A DNA stretch of 64,000 bases from Nitratidesulfovibrio termitidis HI1 (GCF_000504305.1 NZ_KI632512.1:1295750-1359749); one strand, 5' to 3'. Positions 24,385 through 33,911 are shown, counted from the first letter of the stretch. The notes: generated by a model from the letters alone, not told the origin. Program-made: numbers and translations.

Positions 24385-24414
24385 AAAGGTCCCGGCATTC
24401 GCCGGGACCTTTCT
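24385..24414 (+). terminator. Terminator of tRNA-Leu
   Basis: Perfect 12-bp stem aaaggtcccggc / gccgggaccttt with ATTC loop, ending in TTTCT. The remaining 270 bp to the next gene hold nothing recognisable. Confidence 0.85.
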
Positions 24415-24688
24415 GCGTTCTGGGCCCTGCCCCCGCCATCACATTCCCGCCCTTTCGCTCCACACCCCGGCCAATCCCGCCAGCCTGCCCGTGCCCGCCC
24501 CGCCATCCGCCTTCATACCCAGCATCCCCCATTCCCCCCCCCACTGCCCCCCATATATTCCCCATACGCGCCCCAGGCGGGCCCGCATGCCGTTACATTT
24601 TCTCTAACCTCGTTGCTGCAAACGAAAAAATCGTGCATGCAGCAGGGATATTCCATTCCTGATGGTGCAACCTTTGGGGGGGAGTGCC

Positions 24689-26674
24689 ATGCCATTTCCA
24701 ACGGATCGCCAGCCATTGCGTTCCGCCGTCATGTTGCTGCGCGGTGGCGTGGGGCTTGGAGTTACCATCGCCTGCGTGTGGTACCTCATGCGGGCGGGCC
24801 TGCTGCGCGCGCATCTTCCGCAGGCTCTGGCCCTGCCGGAAAGCTCCGGCGAATGGGTGATGCCCATGGCCATCGCCACCATGCTGGCGTGCGCCCGTTG
24901 CGTGGCACTGCTGCCGCATGCCGTGCGCCTTTCGCGGGTGCATGACGCGGCGCTGGCGGCCCTGTGGCTGCCGCTTTTGGGTATGGCGCCGGGAATCGGC
25001 CTGCACGGCACGGCCATCGAGGTGGTTACAGGCACCTTGGCCGTGGCGGGCGCCGTCCTGCTCTTCCATGGCTGGGGCGTGCGGCTGGCCGCCCTGTCCG
25101 GCCTGGACGCCGCACTGTGCTTCGCCATGGCCACCTTCGTTGCGGAATCGGTGCTGGCCGTGTCCCTTTCCGGCCTTGACGACACGACCACCTGGCTGGT
25201 GCTGGGCGCGGGGTTGCCCGTGCTTTCCCGGTTGCTGCTCGGCAACATCACCCTGCCGGAATCCACCGACGACAGGGAGCCCGCCCCGTTGCGCCCCCTG
25301 CCCGCCGCACTGCTGGCGGCGTTGTTCCTGGCCAGCGCGGCGTGCGGCCTGTTCTACCAGTTGCTGGAGCAACTGCCCCCGGAAAACGACGCCACGGTCA
25401 TGGCCTCCAGCGTGGTGTTCTGCGGGGTGGCCCTCTGTGCTGCCATCCTGCTGCGCATCTATCCTTCGCTGGCCCCGCGCCACCTGTTCCGCCTGGCCCT
25501 GCCGCTGCTGGGGCTGGGGTTTGCCACGCTGATGCTGCTGGGCCAGCGCATGCCCCGCGTGCCCATGTTCATCCAGCTTTCCGGCAGCGCCCTGCTGGAC
25601 GTATTCATGTATTCGTCGCTGCTGCACAGCGCGGGCCTGCATGCCGGACGCAACCGCGCCCGCATCGTGGCCCTGTACTGGGCGCTGCTGTTCGGCTCGC
25701 AGTGGGCGGGCAGCCTGCTGTCCATGGCGCTGGGGCTGCTGTTGCCGCCGGACATCGCCCACATCCAGGTGCTTTCGCTGGCGGCGGTGTGCGCCATCAT
25801 TTCCATCATGCTGGTGGTACGGCCCGACCCGGCCACCTACATGGGTTGGCGGCTGCCCGGACACGTACCCGACAACGACGCTGACGAGCCGGTTTGCGCT
25901 ATCGATGATGCCGAATGCGACGACGATGCCGCCCTGCGGACCATCCTTTCGGACCTGTCCGGCAACAGGGAGCACCCGGCACCGGAGATGCCCCCCCGCA
26001 TGACGACGGACGCTGCGCCGTCCGCGACCGCCGCGCCCAACCCCATCGCCCAGGACGCGGCCACCGCGCAGGATGCACCGATCGGACATGCCGCGCCAAC
26101 CTCCCCGATCGACCCGACCGACCAGATCGACCAGATCGACCCGGCGCCCCGGACAGCCCCCTCGCCCCCGTCGCACCGGATGGCCGCCAGTACCTGGCGT
26201 ACCCCCGCACCGGTCGGTGCGGACGGCGCGGAATTGTCCATGCCCGAAAGCTTCGGCCTGCATGGCGTGGAGGCCACCACCGTGGCGACCGTATCCGTAA
26301 CGCAGGGCACATCAGGCGCACCGGGCACATCGGGCGCACCGGGCGCATCGGGCGCATCGGTCGCATCGGGCGCACCGGGCGCATCGGTCGCATCGGGCGC
26401 ACCGGGCGCGGCCCCGCGCACCTATCCGTCGGCCCCGCCCCCCGCCTGCCTGGCCGATTCGCTGCGCCGCATGGGCCTTACCCGCCAGCAGGTGGCGGTC
26501 ACCCTGTTGCTGGCAGACCGGCACAGCGGGCCGGAAATCTGCGACAGGCTGAACATCTCGTACAACACCCTCAAGACGCATGTGCGCAACATTTACCGTC
26601 AGCTCGGCGTGGCCAACCAGCAGGAATTGCGCAGCGCGGTCACCCGGTTCGACCCGGCCCGCCCTTCCGCGTGA
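24689..26674 (+). CDS. Polytopic membrane protein with C-terminal LuxR-type HTH
   Basis: Protein of 661 residues. Residues 1-400 contain about a dozen hydrophobic segments in a transporter-like arrangement. Residues 400-590 are a low-complexity cytoplasmic linker: acidic, then Pro/Ala-rich, then collagen-like GAP/GAS triplets. Residues about 598-652 form a LuxR-type HTH (LTRQQVAVTLLLADRHSGPE, then LNISYNTLKTHVRNIYRQLG). This is a membrane-anchored one-component regulator layout; ligand and targets are unknown. ATG 24689 has GGGGGGAG just ahead; an ATG at 24662 lacks a site. The next gene downstream is the pilus cluster, 654 bp away, so a regulatory link is possible but only inferred. Confidence 0.75.
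   Translation: MPFPTDRQPLRSAVMLLRGGVGLGVTIACVWYLMRAGLLRAHLPQALALPESSGEWVMPMAIATMLACARCVALLPHAVRLSRVHDAALAALWLPLLGMAPGIGLHGTAIEVVTGTLAVAGAVLLFHGWGVRLAALSGLDAALCFAMATFVAESVLAVSLSGLDDTTTWLVLGAGLPVLSRLLLGNITLPESTDDREPAPLRPLPAALLAALFLASAACGLFYQLLEQLPPENDATVMASSVVFCGVALCAAILLRIYPSLAPRHLFRLALPLLGLGFATLMLLGQRMPRVPMFIQLSGSALLDVFMYSSLLHSAGLHAGRNRARIVALYWALLFGSQWAGSLLSMALGLLLPPDIAHIQVLSLAAVCAIISIMLVVRPDPATYMGWRLPGHVPDNDADEPVCAIDDAECDDDAALRTILSDLSGNREHPAPEMPPRMTTDAAPSATAAPNPIAQDAATAQDAPIGHAAPTSPIDPTDQIDQIDPAPRTAPSPPSHRMAASTWRTPAPVGADGAELSMPESFGLHGVEATTVATVSVTQGTSGAPGTSGAPGASGASVASGAPGASVASGAPGAAPRTYPSAPPPACLADSLRRMGLTRQQVAVTLLLADRHSGPEICDRLNISYNTLKTHVRNIYRQLGVANQQELRSAVTRFDPARPSA
26301..26409 (+). repeat. 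9-bp tandem repeat coding a collagen-like Gly-X-Y linker
   Basis: About twelve 9-bp units of the GGCGCATCG / GGCGCACCG type, in frame inside the LuxR-type membrane protein, giving GAS/GAP/VAS triplets. Repeat number could change without breaking the frame. Confidence 0.85.
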
Positions 26675-26820
26675 CAGCATGACCGCAAACCCGCATGACT
26701 GACGGCCCGTTGCGGACATGACGCTGCGAACCGCCCCCTCACCCCGTGCATCGGTTCCGCAAGCGCGCATGGCGCGTTTCACCATGGGGTGAGCCCGCCC
26801 ATGCCGCCACTCCCCAGAAA

Positions 26821-26873
26821 AATCACCCGAAATATCACCCGTAATTCCGGTATCAGGTGATTGTTTTTTTTCT
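26821..26873 (+). terminator. Terminator after the LuxR-type gene
   Basis: AATCACC (26821-26827) or the second ATCACC (26834-26839) can pair with GGTGATT (26856-26862), followed by G and eight Ts. The two alternative left arms make two possible stems. Confidence 0.65.
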
Positions 26874-26874
26874 T

Positions 26875-26893
26875 TCGCCAGATATGCTGGCGA
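26875..26893. promoter_or_regulatory. 19-bp palindrome in the pilus leader
   Basis: TCGCCAGATATGCTGGCGA: perfect 7-bp arms around ATATG, directly after the terminator T-run. It is a candidate regulator-binding site or small hairpin. Confidence 0.4.
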
Positions 26894-27328
26894 TACCGTT
26901 GGCTTTCCCTCATGCAACACAACCTGGAATGCCATACGGCAAACCGACCGTGTTTTGCAGCCGGTTGCGTGATGGCAGTGGTCTTTTTTCTAGAAAAGTT
27001 ATAACACGCTTGCGCGGCAGCACATTGTCGCTGCAAGGCCAGAGCCGCTTAGAGGGGGGGATTCGCCGGGCCGCAGGGGGGGCCTTTCGACCCGGCGCAT
27101 TCCATACATCCACACGAGCAGAACCGGACGGACACCTCACCGTCATAACCCACCGCTACCATTGTCGGTATTGGCGGGTCATGGCGAGCGGCCGGGCATC
27201 ATCCTGCGGAACGCCTTCACCGCCACGGCGGCGGGCGCCCGTGCTGCATGCCCAGGCCTTGCGATACGGCACGACAACAACGGGTGGCCCCGTGCCCCCC
27301 GCGAAACCGTAATCGGGATGGTGGTTCC

Positions 27329-29257
27329 ATGGGTCTGCACGCCAACGCGTCCTCCACCGGGCGACTGCTCGAACTCATCCGCAAGGGCGATGCGGCACGC
27401 CCCGCTCCCGGGCGGGAGCCCGCCCCATCGATTCCGGCGGGCCCCGGCAAGTGGAACATCCCGCTGCTGCGCCCGCTGAAGGAACGCCGCGTGCTGGGCG
27501 TGGAATGGCGGGGCCGCTGCCTGTACCTTGCGGAAAGCCGTCACGGCCGCACGGGCCTGCCGGTATTGCAGGGGGTGCAGGCCATCCGCATTCCCGCGGG
27601 CATCCGGCCCGGCGACGACGCCTTTTCCTCCTTCCTGCGCCAGCAGATCCTGGACTTCTGCGGTCCCGCCCCGGAACTTGAGGTCTGGGCCGCCCTGCCC
27701 GACGAACACGCCGAGCACTGGCACTTCCGCATTCCCAAGGTTTCGGCCAAGGAACGCGACGACGTGGCCTTCTGGACCGCCCGCAAGGAACGCGAGTTCG
27801 ACGAGCGGCAATCGGTGTTCGACTGCACCATCGGCAGCGAAATCATCGAAAAGGGCGTGCCCAAGCTCCCCGTCACCGCAACGCTGGCCATGCGCGCCTC
27901 CCTTGGCGAGGTGCGCAACATCGTGCAGCGCGCGGGCTTCGCCCTTGCCGGTGCGGCCACGCGGGTCATCGCCTCGCACAACCTGTTCACCACCGGCTGG
28001 CTCGACCCGGCAACGGAACAGTTCGCGGTGCTGCACATCGACGAGGAATCGACCCGCATCGACATCTATTCCTCGTCCCAGGTGGTGCTGAGCCGCATGG
28101 TCAAGACCGGCTTCGCCAGCCTGGCCCGCGCCCTGGTGGAATCCACCGCCGGTACCGCCGCCCCCCTTTCCGATGCCGCAGCCCGCGCCCTGCTGCTGCG
28201 TGACAGCGCCTGCGTTCTGCCCCCTACGTCCGGGCACGGCGCCACGGGGCACGGCACCACGGGACAGCCCGTGCCGATGCCCGCCGCGCCTGCCGCACCC
28301 GCGCCCATCGTGGCCCCGCCGGTGGCCGACATCGGCGCCAGCATCGCCCCTGCCGTGGAACGCCTGGTGCGGCAGTTCGAGCGCACCATGGACCACTTCG
28401 CCAACACCCTTGGCTACCCCGCCGTGTCGCGCATGTTCCTTTCCACCCCCGGCGGCTGCCTGCAACCCCTGGTGGACGAACTCGGGCGGCAGGTGGGCAT
28501 TCCGTGCGCGGCGCTGAACAGCCAGCGCGGCCCGGCCACGCCCGGGGCCGAACTGGACCTGGCCAAGCTGCCGCCGGACTGCGCCGAGGCCCAGTGGGCC
28601 GTAGGCCTTTCACTGTCCGACGACGAGCGCACCCAGAACTGCGTCAACACCTTTCGCGAGCGCAAGCAGGCCCGCCAGCGCGAACGCCTCCGCCTGGCCG
28701 TGGCCGTGGGCAGCATGGTGGTGGTGCTGTGCACCGCCGTCTTCGCCAGCATTCAGGGGGCGTCCCTGATTTCGGCCCGCACCGAACGCGACGGTCTGCG
28801 CCGGCAGTTGACCGCCTACGGTGAAACCACCGACAAGGCCAGGCTGCTGGCCACCTCGGCCAAGGGCAAGGCCCTGCGCCTGGCCGTCCAGTCCATGAGC
28901 CGCCGCCAGATGCCGGTGGCCCTGCTGTCGGAACTGGCCGCCGTCACCCCGTCGGGGGTGCGGCTTTCAGGCCTGCGCCTGACGCAGCTGGACCACGGCC
29001 AGGTTCCCGGCGCCAAGGACGCCAGAGGCAAGACCGCGCAGCCGCAGGCCAAGACCGATGCCGCCGCCGAAGCCATGGCCGTGGTCACCGGGGTGGTTTC
29101 CGGCGACATGCTCCAGCGAGAGGCCATGCTGGCCGACTTCCTGTACCGGCTGGAACGTTCGCCCATGGTGCTTTCGGTGACGGTGGAGAAAAAGGCCCCC
29201 GAAACGGGCGCCGCCACCGAATCCCTGCAGTTCGTAGCCACCCTCAAACTGGTGTGA
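27329..29257 (+). CDS. PilM-PilN fusion (MshI/GspL-like) pilus assembly protein
   Basis: Protein of 642 residues that joins two inner-membrane assembly parts. Residues about 55-440 look like the actin-fold PilM/GspL cytoplasmic domain (VLGVEWRGRCLYLAE at the start, VLHIDEESTRIDIY mid-domain). A single membrane segment follows at about 450-470 (VAVGSMVVVLCTAVFAS). The rest is a PilN-like periplasmic coiled segment and fold (ARTERDGLRRQL; AVTPSGVRLSGLRL). In most type IVa pili PilM and PilN are separate; a fusion resembles GspL or MshI/J organisation. Its position before PilO-, PilP- and secretin-like genes supports the call. The stop overlaps the next GTG. Confidence 0.7.
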   Translation: MGLHANASSTGRLLELIRKGDAARPAPGREPAPSIPAGPGKWNIPLLRPLKERRVLGVEWRGRCLYLAESRHGRTGLPVLQGVQAIRIPAGIRPGDDAFSSFLRQQILDFCGPAPELEVWAALPDEHAEHWHFRIPKVSAKERDDVAFWTARKEREFDERQSVFDCTIGSEIIEKGVPKLPVTATLAMRASLGEVRNIVQRAGFALAGAATRVIASHNLFTTGWLDPATEQFAVLHIDEESTRIDIYSSSQVVLSRMVKTGFASLARALVESTAGTAAPLSDAAARALLLRDSACVLPPTSGHGATGHGTTGQPVPMPAAPAAPAPIVAPPVADIGASIAPAVERLVRQFERTMDHFANTLGYPAVSRMFLSTPGGCLQPLVDELGRQVGIPCAALNSQRGPATPGAELDLAKLPPDCAEAQWAVGLSLSDDERTQNCVNTFRERKQARQRERLRLAVAVGSMVVVLCTAVFASIQGASLISARTERDGLRRQLTAYGETTDKARLLATSAKGKALRLAVQSMSRRQMPVALLSELAAVTPSGVRLSGLRLTQLDHGQVPGAKDARGKTAQPQAKTDAAAEAMAVVTGVVSGDMLQREAMLADFLYRLERSPMVLSVTVEKKAPETGAATESLQFVATLKLV

Positions 29258-29817
29258 CGGGCACAGCCATGCAAGCATCCAAGAACACCTCGCCCTTTCT
29301 CGTCCCCGGGCTGTCCGTTGCGGCCATCGTGGGCATGGCGCTGCTGCTCATCATGCCCGCCATGCGCGAGACGGCCCGCGTGCGCGAAGAAGCGGCGCAG
29401 ATCCGCGCCATGCTGCAGATGCAGCAGGCCTTTGCCCCGGTCATCGCCGAAATGAAGGCCGACGCCGCCCGCTTCGACGCCACGCTGTCCCGGCGCACGG
29501 CCCTGGCCGCGCCCAACCCGCCCGCCCTGGCGGAAGCCATCGGCACCCTGCAGGACATGGGCAACCGCGCCTCGCTCAAGGGCGTGCGCTTTGTCCCGCT
29601 GGCGGAATCGGTGCTGGGCGGCAGCAACATGGTGCGGCTGGACGGCGTCATGGACGGCCCGCTGGAATCATTCCGCGCCTTTCTGATGCAGGTCACGGCG
29701 CAGCCGTGGCTGGACCGCGTGGAATCCATGGAAGTGACGGCAGGCACCCAGTGGCCGGGCTACAGGGTGTCCATCTGGGTAAAGGTGAACGGCAACGCAA
29801 CGCGCATCGGTGGGTGA
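29254..29817 (+). CDS. PilO-like pilus assembly protein
   Basis: Protein of 187 residues with an N-terminal membrane helix (about 19-36, PGLSVAAIVGMALLLIMP), a coiled-coil stretch and an alpha/beta C-terminal domain ending in YRVSIWVKVN, the PilO/GspM layout. Sequence conservation in this family is low, so the call leans on size, topology and position between the PilM-N fusion and the PilP-like gene. GTG 29254 overlaps the preceding stop; ATG 29269 is the alternative start. Confidence 0.6.
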   Translation: MTGTAMQASKNTSPFLVPGLSVAAIVGMALLLIMPAMRETARVREEAAQIRAMLQMQQAFAPVIAEMKADAARFDATLSRRTALAAPNPPALAEAIGTLQDMGNRASLKGVRFVPLAESVLGGSNMVRLDGVMDGPLESFRAFLMQVTAQPWLDRVESMEVTAGTQWPGYRVSIWVKVNGNATRIGG

Positions 29818-29821
29818 CGGC

Positions 29822-30433
29822 ATGACCCGCAGGGAACAGATTCTGATCGGCATGGCGGGCATTGCGGCCATTGCGGCGGCGGTCATCCTGCTGCTGCCGT
29901 CGGGCGCTTCGCGGCCCGTAACCGCGGCCAGCTCCCCTGGCGCCCTTTCATCCAGCCTGGCCGCACCGGCCAATGGCGGCGCTGCATCCGCGGCCTCTTC
30001 CTCTTCCGCCTCTTCCGCTCCCTCGCCGCTGGCGGGGCTGCTGCCCCCCGGCGCCGAGGCCCCCGGCCCCATCGTCGAACAGGCCCGCAAGACCCTGGCC
30101 GAAGCGGTCATCACCCCCAGCCAGCTCTACGTGCTGGACGCGGCGGTGCGCCAGGCCGCGCCAAACCCCTTCCACCCGGCGCCGGGCAAGGGTGACGGCA
30201 CGGATGCGGGCAACCCGGACGGCAAGTCCGCCGCGCACGACATCGCCTATACGGGCTACGTGGCCATCGGCAACAGCGTGCTGGCCATCCTGGACGGGCT
30301 TGAATACCGCGTGGGTGAAACCGTTGCGGATACCGGATACGTGGTGAAGTCGATAACGCCGGGCAAGGTCGTCCTGGCATCGCCGGGTGATGTGACCGAC
30401 AGGGAAATCCCCTACTCGGGCGACGACCTGTAA
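29822..30433 (+). CDS. PilP-like pilus assembly protein
   Basis: Protein of 203 residues. An N-terminal hydrophobic segment (about 10-27) is followed by an Ala/Ser-rich linker and a small beta-rich C-terminal domain (IAYTGYVAIGNSVLAILDGLEYRVGE, then YVVKSITPGKVVLAS), as in PilP/GspC homology regions, which dock on the secretin. No lipobox is present, unlike PilP of Pseudomonas; it resembles MshK/GspC more. ATG 29822 follows GGTGGGTGA; an in-frame GTG at 29810 would overlap the PilO-like stop. Confidence 0.6.
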   Translation: MTRREQILIGMAGIAAIAAAVILLLPSGASRPVTAASSPGALSSSLAAPANGGAASAASSSSASSAPSPLAGLLPPGAEAPGPIVEQARKTLAEAVITPSQLYVLDAAVRQAAPNPFHPAPGKGDGTDAGNPDGKSAAHDIAYTGYVAIGNSVLAILDGLEYRVGETVADTGYVVKSITPGKVVLASPGDVTDREIPYSGDDL

Positions 30434-30459
30434 CCTGCGAGCAGTACGGGAGAATTCTG

Positions 30460-32118
30460 ATGCGCTCCATGAGAAGACACGTTCCCCTGGCCCTCGTCGT
30501 CCTGCTTGCGGCGGCATTCATCCTTGGCACCCTGGGCTGCGCCAAGCGCAAGGAAGAAACCGATCCGTTCTTCGACAAATGGAAGGCCATGGCCACCAAT
30601 TCCACGGGCTACTCGCCCTCGCGCGAAACGCGCGAGATAAAGCCCCGCGCCGTGCTGAAGCAGGACAAGGTGGCCGAAGAACAGGACCAGCAGTCCCGGC
30701 CCCTGCCCACCGTGCCGGTTACGCTCAAGCTGCACAACGTGGACGTGGGCGTGGCCCTGCGCAGCCTGGCCGCCGCCGCGGGCAAGAACATCATCCTCAG
30801 CCCCGGCGTGAAGGGCGCGGTCAACGTCAACGTCAACCGGGTGCCGTGGGCCGACGTGTTCAAGGGCATGCTGGACAGCAACGCGCTGGACTATGCGTGG
30901 CAGGGCGAACTGATCAAGGTCATGACCCTTGCCGACAAGAAGGCCGACCTTGAACGCACCACGCTGGAAAACCAACGCATGGCCCAAAAGCTGAAGGGCC
31001 GCAAGGTGGGCCCGCTGATCACCACCGTGCTCGACGTGCGCTACGCCGAAGCGGCGGAACTGAAAAAGAACCTGGAAGGCTTCCTGTCCAGGGACGAGCA
31101 GAACAAGCCCGTGGGCTCGGTGGTGGTGGACACCTTCACCAACTCGCTGATCATCCAGGCCGTGGAAGACGACCAGCACAAGCTGATGACCCTGGTTTCC
31201 AACCTGGACAAGCCCCGCGCCCAAATCCAGCTGAAAGCGCACATAGTCGAAGCCACCAAGGAAACCGCGCGCGAACTGGGCATCCAGTGGGGCGGCGTGA
31301 ACCGGGTGGGCAACATGGCGGGCAGCAACGACCTGTGGATCACCCCCGGCGGCACCGGCGGCACGGCGGGCGCCAGCCCGTACACCGGCGGCTACACCCC
31401 GTTCTTCGGTTCGTCCGGCGTCAGTGGTCAGGGCAACGGCATCAACTTTCCCATCGACACCACGGGCAAGTCGGGCGCGGGGTCCCTTGGGCTGATGTTC
31501 GGCACCATTGGCGGCAACATGCTGGAAATGCAACTTTCCGCCCTGCAGGAAAACAGCAGGATCAACATCCTGTCGTCGCCGTCCATCTCCACGCTGGATA
31601 ACCAGATGGCCTACACCGAAAACGGCGAAAAGGTGCCCTACGTTTCCACCAACGCCCAGGGCGACCGCGAGGTGAAGTTCGAAGACGCCGTGCTGCGCCT
31701 TGAAATCACCCCCCACGTCATCGACGACAAGAACCTAAAGCTGAAGGTGCTGGTCAAGAAGGACGAAGTGGACCTTACCCGCACGGTGGAAGGCAACCCC
31801 TTCATCATCAAGAAGCAGACGGAAACCACCCTTATCGTGCAGGACGGCGAAACCATCGTCATTTCCGGCCTGACCAAGGACCGCAAGAGCACGGGCCGCA
31901 GCGGCGTGCCCGGCCTGCACGACGTGGAAGGGCTGGGCTGGCTGTTCGGCAGCGATTCCAAGGCCAGCAAGCTGGAAGAAGTGCTGATCTTCATCACTCC
32001 GGCGGTGCTGCCCTACCGCGAAATGGCGGAACAGGGCGCCACGCAGCAGATCACGGTGCAGCCCGGCCTTGCCGGTCAGGCCCCCACGGTCGACCAACAG
32101 GTGCTGCCCCGCCAGTAG
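30460..32118 (+). CDS. Outer-membrane secretin (PilQ/MshL type)
   Basis: Pore for the pilus in the outer membrane, 552 residues. The N-terminal signal ends in LGTLGC (C27), probably a lipid-anchor site, though the -3 residue is Thr and not Leu. Then come a short STN-like domain (VTLKLHNVDVGVALRSLAAA), an N1/KH-type domain (LDVRYAEAAELKKNLEGFL), and the secretin domain: IQLKAHIVEATKETARELGIQWG, a Gly-rich loop, VPYVSTN and the end motif PFIIKKQTETTLIVQDGETIVISGL with VPGLHDVEGLGWLFG. GGGAGA precedes the ATG. This is the strongest marker of the cluster. Confidence 0.93.
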   Translation: MRSMRRHVPLALVVLLAAAFILGTLGCAKRKEETDPFFDKWKAMATNSTGYSPSRETREIKPRAVLKQDKVAEEQDQQSRPLPTVPVTLKLHNVDVGVALRSLAAAAGKNIILSPGVKGAVNVNVNRVPWADVFKGMLDSNALDYAWQGELIKVMTLADKKADLERTTLENQRMAQKLKGRKVGPLITTVLDVRYAEAAELKKNLEGFLSRDEQNKPVGSVVVDTFTNSLIIQAVEDDQHKLMTLVSNLDKPRAQIQLKAHIVEATKETARELGIQWGGVNRVGNMAGSNDLWITPGGTGGTAGASPYTGGYTPFFGSSGVSGQGNGINFPIDTTGKSGAGSLGLMFGTIGGNMLEMQLSALQENSRINILSSPSISTLDNQMAYTENGEKVPYVSTNAQGDREVKFEDAVLRLEITPHVIDDKNLKLKVLVKKDEVDLTRTVEGNPFIIKKQTETTLIVQDGETIVISGLTKDRKSTGRSGVPGLHDVEGLGWLFGSDSKASKLEEVLIFITPAVLPYREMAEQGATQQITVQPGLAGQAPTVDQQVLPRQ

Positions 32119-32176
32119 CCGCACGGGCCGCAAACCATGACGCAACACCATCACCCCGAAGCAAGGTAGGAACGCC

Positions 32177-33883
32177 GTGCGTCAGCGTGTACGATTGGGC
32201 GAACTGCTGGTGCAGGCCGGGCTGCTTACGGACGAGCAGCTGAAGGCCGCCCTGCGCGAACACAAGAAAAGCGGGCTGCGTCTTGGCCAGTACCTGACCA
32301 AGACCAACCTGTGCCGCGAAGCCGACGTGGTGGAACTGATAAGCCACCAGCTGAAGATAGAACGGTACAGCCCGCAGTTGCACCCGCTCAGCCTGAACAT
32401 GGCGGAGCGCCTGCCGCTGGACGCCGCGCAGAAGTGCAGCGCGGTGCCCCTGCAGCACCACGGCCACGTGCTGGTGGTGGCCATGGTGGACCCGCTGGAC
32501 ATCGACGCGCTGGACACGCTGGAGTTCATCACCAACAGCGAAGTGGAACCGCTGATCTGCACCGAACAGGAGTATAATCAGCTGTTCAGTGCCATCTACG
32601 GCATGTTCACCAACCTTGACGGCGTCATCGAAAGCCTGGGCGAGTTGCAGACCGCCGCCACCAGCCAGACCGACGCCGCCGAGCGCGACGTGGCCGTGGA
32701 CGAACTGGCCAACCAGGCCGACCTTGCCCCCATCGTGCGGCTGGTCAACTCCATTCTGGCCCAGGCCGTGCGCGAAGGCGCCAGCGACGTGCACATCAGC
32801 CCGGAAAAGGACAGCGTGCAGGTGCGCTTTCGCATAGACGGCAAGCTGCGCGAGGCCCCGGCCCCGCCGCGCAGCGTTGCCCCTGCCGTTGTTTCGCGCA
32901 TCAAGATCCTGGGCAACATGGACATTGCCGTCACCCGCGTGCCGCAGGATGGCCGCTTTACCATGCACTTGGACAACCGCGAGATAAACGTGCGCGTTTC
33001 CAGCATACCCACCATCTACGGCGAAAACATGGTGCTGCGCCTGCTGGACATGAGCGGGCGCGACTACACGCTGGACATGCTGGGCATGCAGCAGAACGAC
33101 CACGTGACCATCGAGGGGGCCATCCACAAGCCCTACGGCATGATCCTGTCCACCGGCCCCACGGGCAGCGGCAAGTCCACCAGCCTGTACGCCATCCTGA
33201 AAAGCATCAACCGGCCAGACATCAACATCATCACGCTGGAAGACCCGGTGGAATACCGCATCCGGGGCATCCGGCAGGTACAGCTGAACCGCAAGGCGGG
33301 CATGACCTTTGCCAGCGGGTTGCGCTCCATTCTGCGGCAGGACCCGGACGTGGTGATGGTGGGTGAAATACGCGACGCGGAAACCGCCGCCATTGCCGTG
33401 CAGGCCGCCCTTACCGGGCACCTTGTGCTGTCCACCCTGCACACCAACGATGCGGCGGGCGCGGTGACCCGGCTTATCGACATGGGCATAGAGCCATTTC
33501 TGGTGTCATCGGTGCTGCTTGTTTCGTTTGCGCAGCGACTGGTGCGCCGGGTGTGCACCAACTGCGCGGAACCGTACGACCCGCTGCCCGCCGCGCTGAC
33601 CGCCTTCGGCCTTGCGCCGGACACGCCGGGGGCCACGTACCTGAAGGGGCGCGGCTGCCACCATTGCGCCCACACCGGCTACCGGGGGCGCACCGGGGTA
33701 TTCGAGATATTGCCCATGACCCAGATGATCCAGGAACTGGTGATAAAACGCAGTTCCACGCAGGTCATCGCCGAGGCGGCCACCAGCACCGACCTCATGC
33801 GTACCCTGAAGCAGGACGCGGCGCTGAAGATTTTGCGGGGCACCACTACCGTTGAAGAAGCCGCCACATCGGTAATGTTGTAG
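32177..33883 (+). CDS. Pilus extension ATPase (PilB/MshE/GspE family)
   Basis: Cytoplasmic hexameric ATPase of 568 residues. The N-terminal MshEN-type domains bear LGELLVQAGLLTDEQLKAAL and LGQYLTK, a type known in some homologues to bind c-di-GMP. The catalytic half has Walker A STGPTGSGKSTS, the Asp box ITLEDPVEYR, Walker B DPDVVMVGEIRD and the His box STLHTNDAAGA. A zinc tetracysteine is formed by CTNC and CHHC. The start is GTG with AAGGTAGGAA ahead. A diguanylate cyclase is encoded at 13.6 kb, so c-di-GMP control is conceivable (inference). Confidence 0.93.
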   Translation: MRQRVRLGELLVQAGLLTDEQLKAALREHKKSGLRLGQYLTKTNLCREADVVELISHQLKIERYSPQLHPLSLNMAERLPLDAAQKCSAVPLQHHGHVLVVAMVDPLDIDALDTLEFITNSEVEPLICTEQEYNQLFSAIYGMFTNLDGVIESLGELQTAATSQTDAAERDVAVDELANQADLAPIVRLVNSILAQAVREGASDVHISPEKDSVQVRFRIDGKLREAPAPPRSVAPAVVSRIKILGNMDIAVTRVPQDGRFTMHLDNREINVRVSSIPTIYGENMVLRLLDMSGRDYTLDMLGMQQNDHVTIEGAIHKPYGMILSTGPTGSGKSTSLYAILKSINRPDINIITLEDPVEYRIRGIRQVQLNRKAGMTFASGLRSILRQDPDVVMVGEIRDAETAAIAVQAALTGHLVLSTLHTNDAAGAVTRLIDMGIEPFLVSSVLLVSFAQRLVRRVCTNCAEPYDPLPAALTAFGLAPDTPGATYLKGRGCHHCAHTGYRGRTGVFEILPMTQMIQELVIKRSSTQVIAEAATSTDLMRTLKQDAALKILRGTTTVEEAATSVML

Positions 33884-33911
33884 CAAACGACAACTTAGAA
33901 ACAGGCGCACC

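Larger units (their letters stand above)
26675..27328. other. Leader region of the pilus cluster
   Basis: 654 bp without a supported gene, AT-richer than its surroundings in 26815-27010. It contains a terminator at 26821-26873, a 19-bp palindrome at 26875-26893 and a possible -10 TATAAC at 27000-27005 that lacks a clear -35. Any promoter of the pilus operon must lie here. No convincing sigma-54 (GG-N10-GC) site was found. Confidence 0.6.

Noticed and set aside
26675..27328. Sigma-54 promoter before the pilus genes
   Set aside because: Several GG/GC pairs were tried but none has the required 10-bp spacing with matching flanks.
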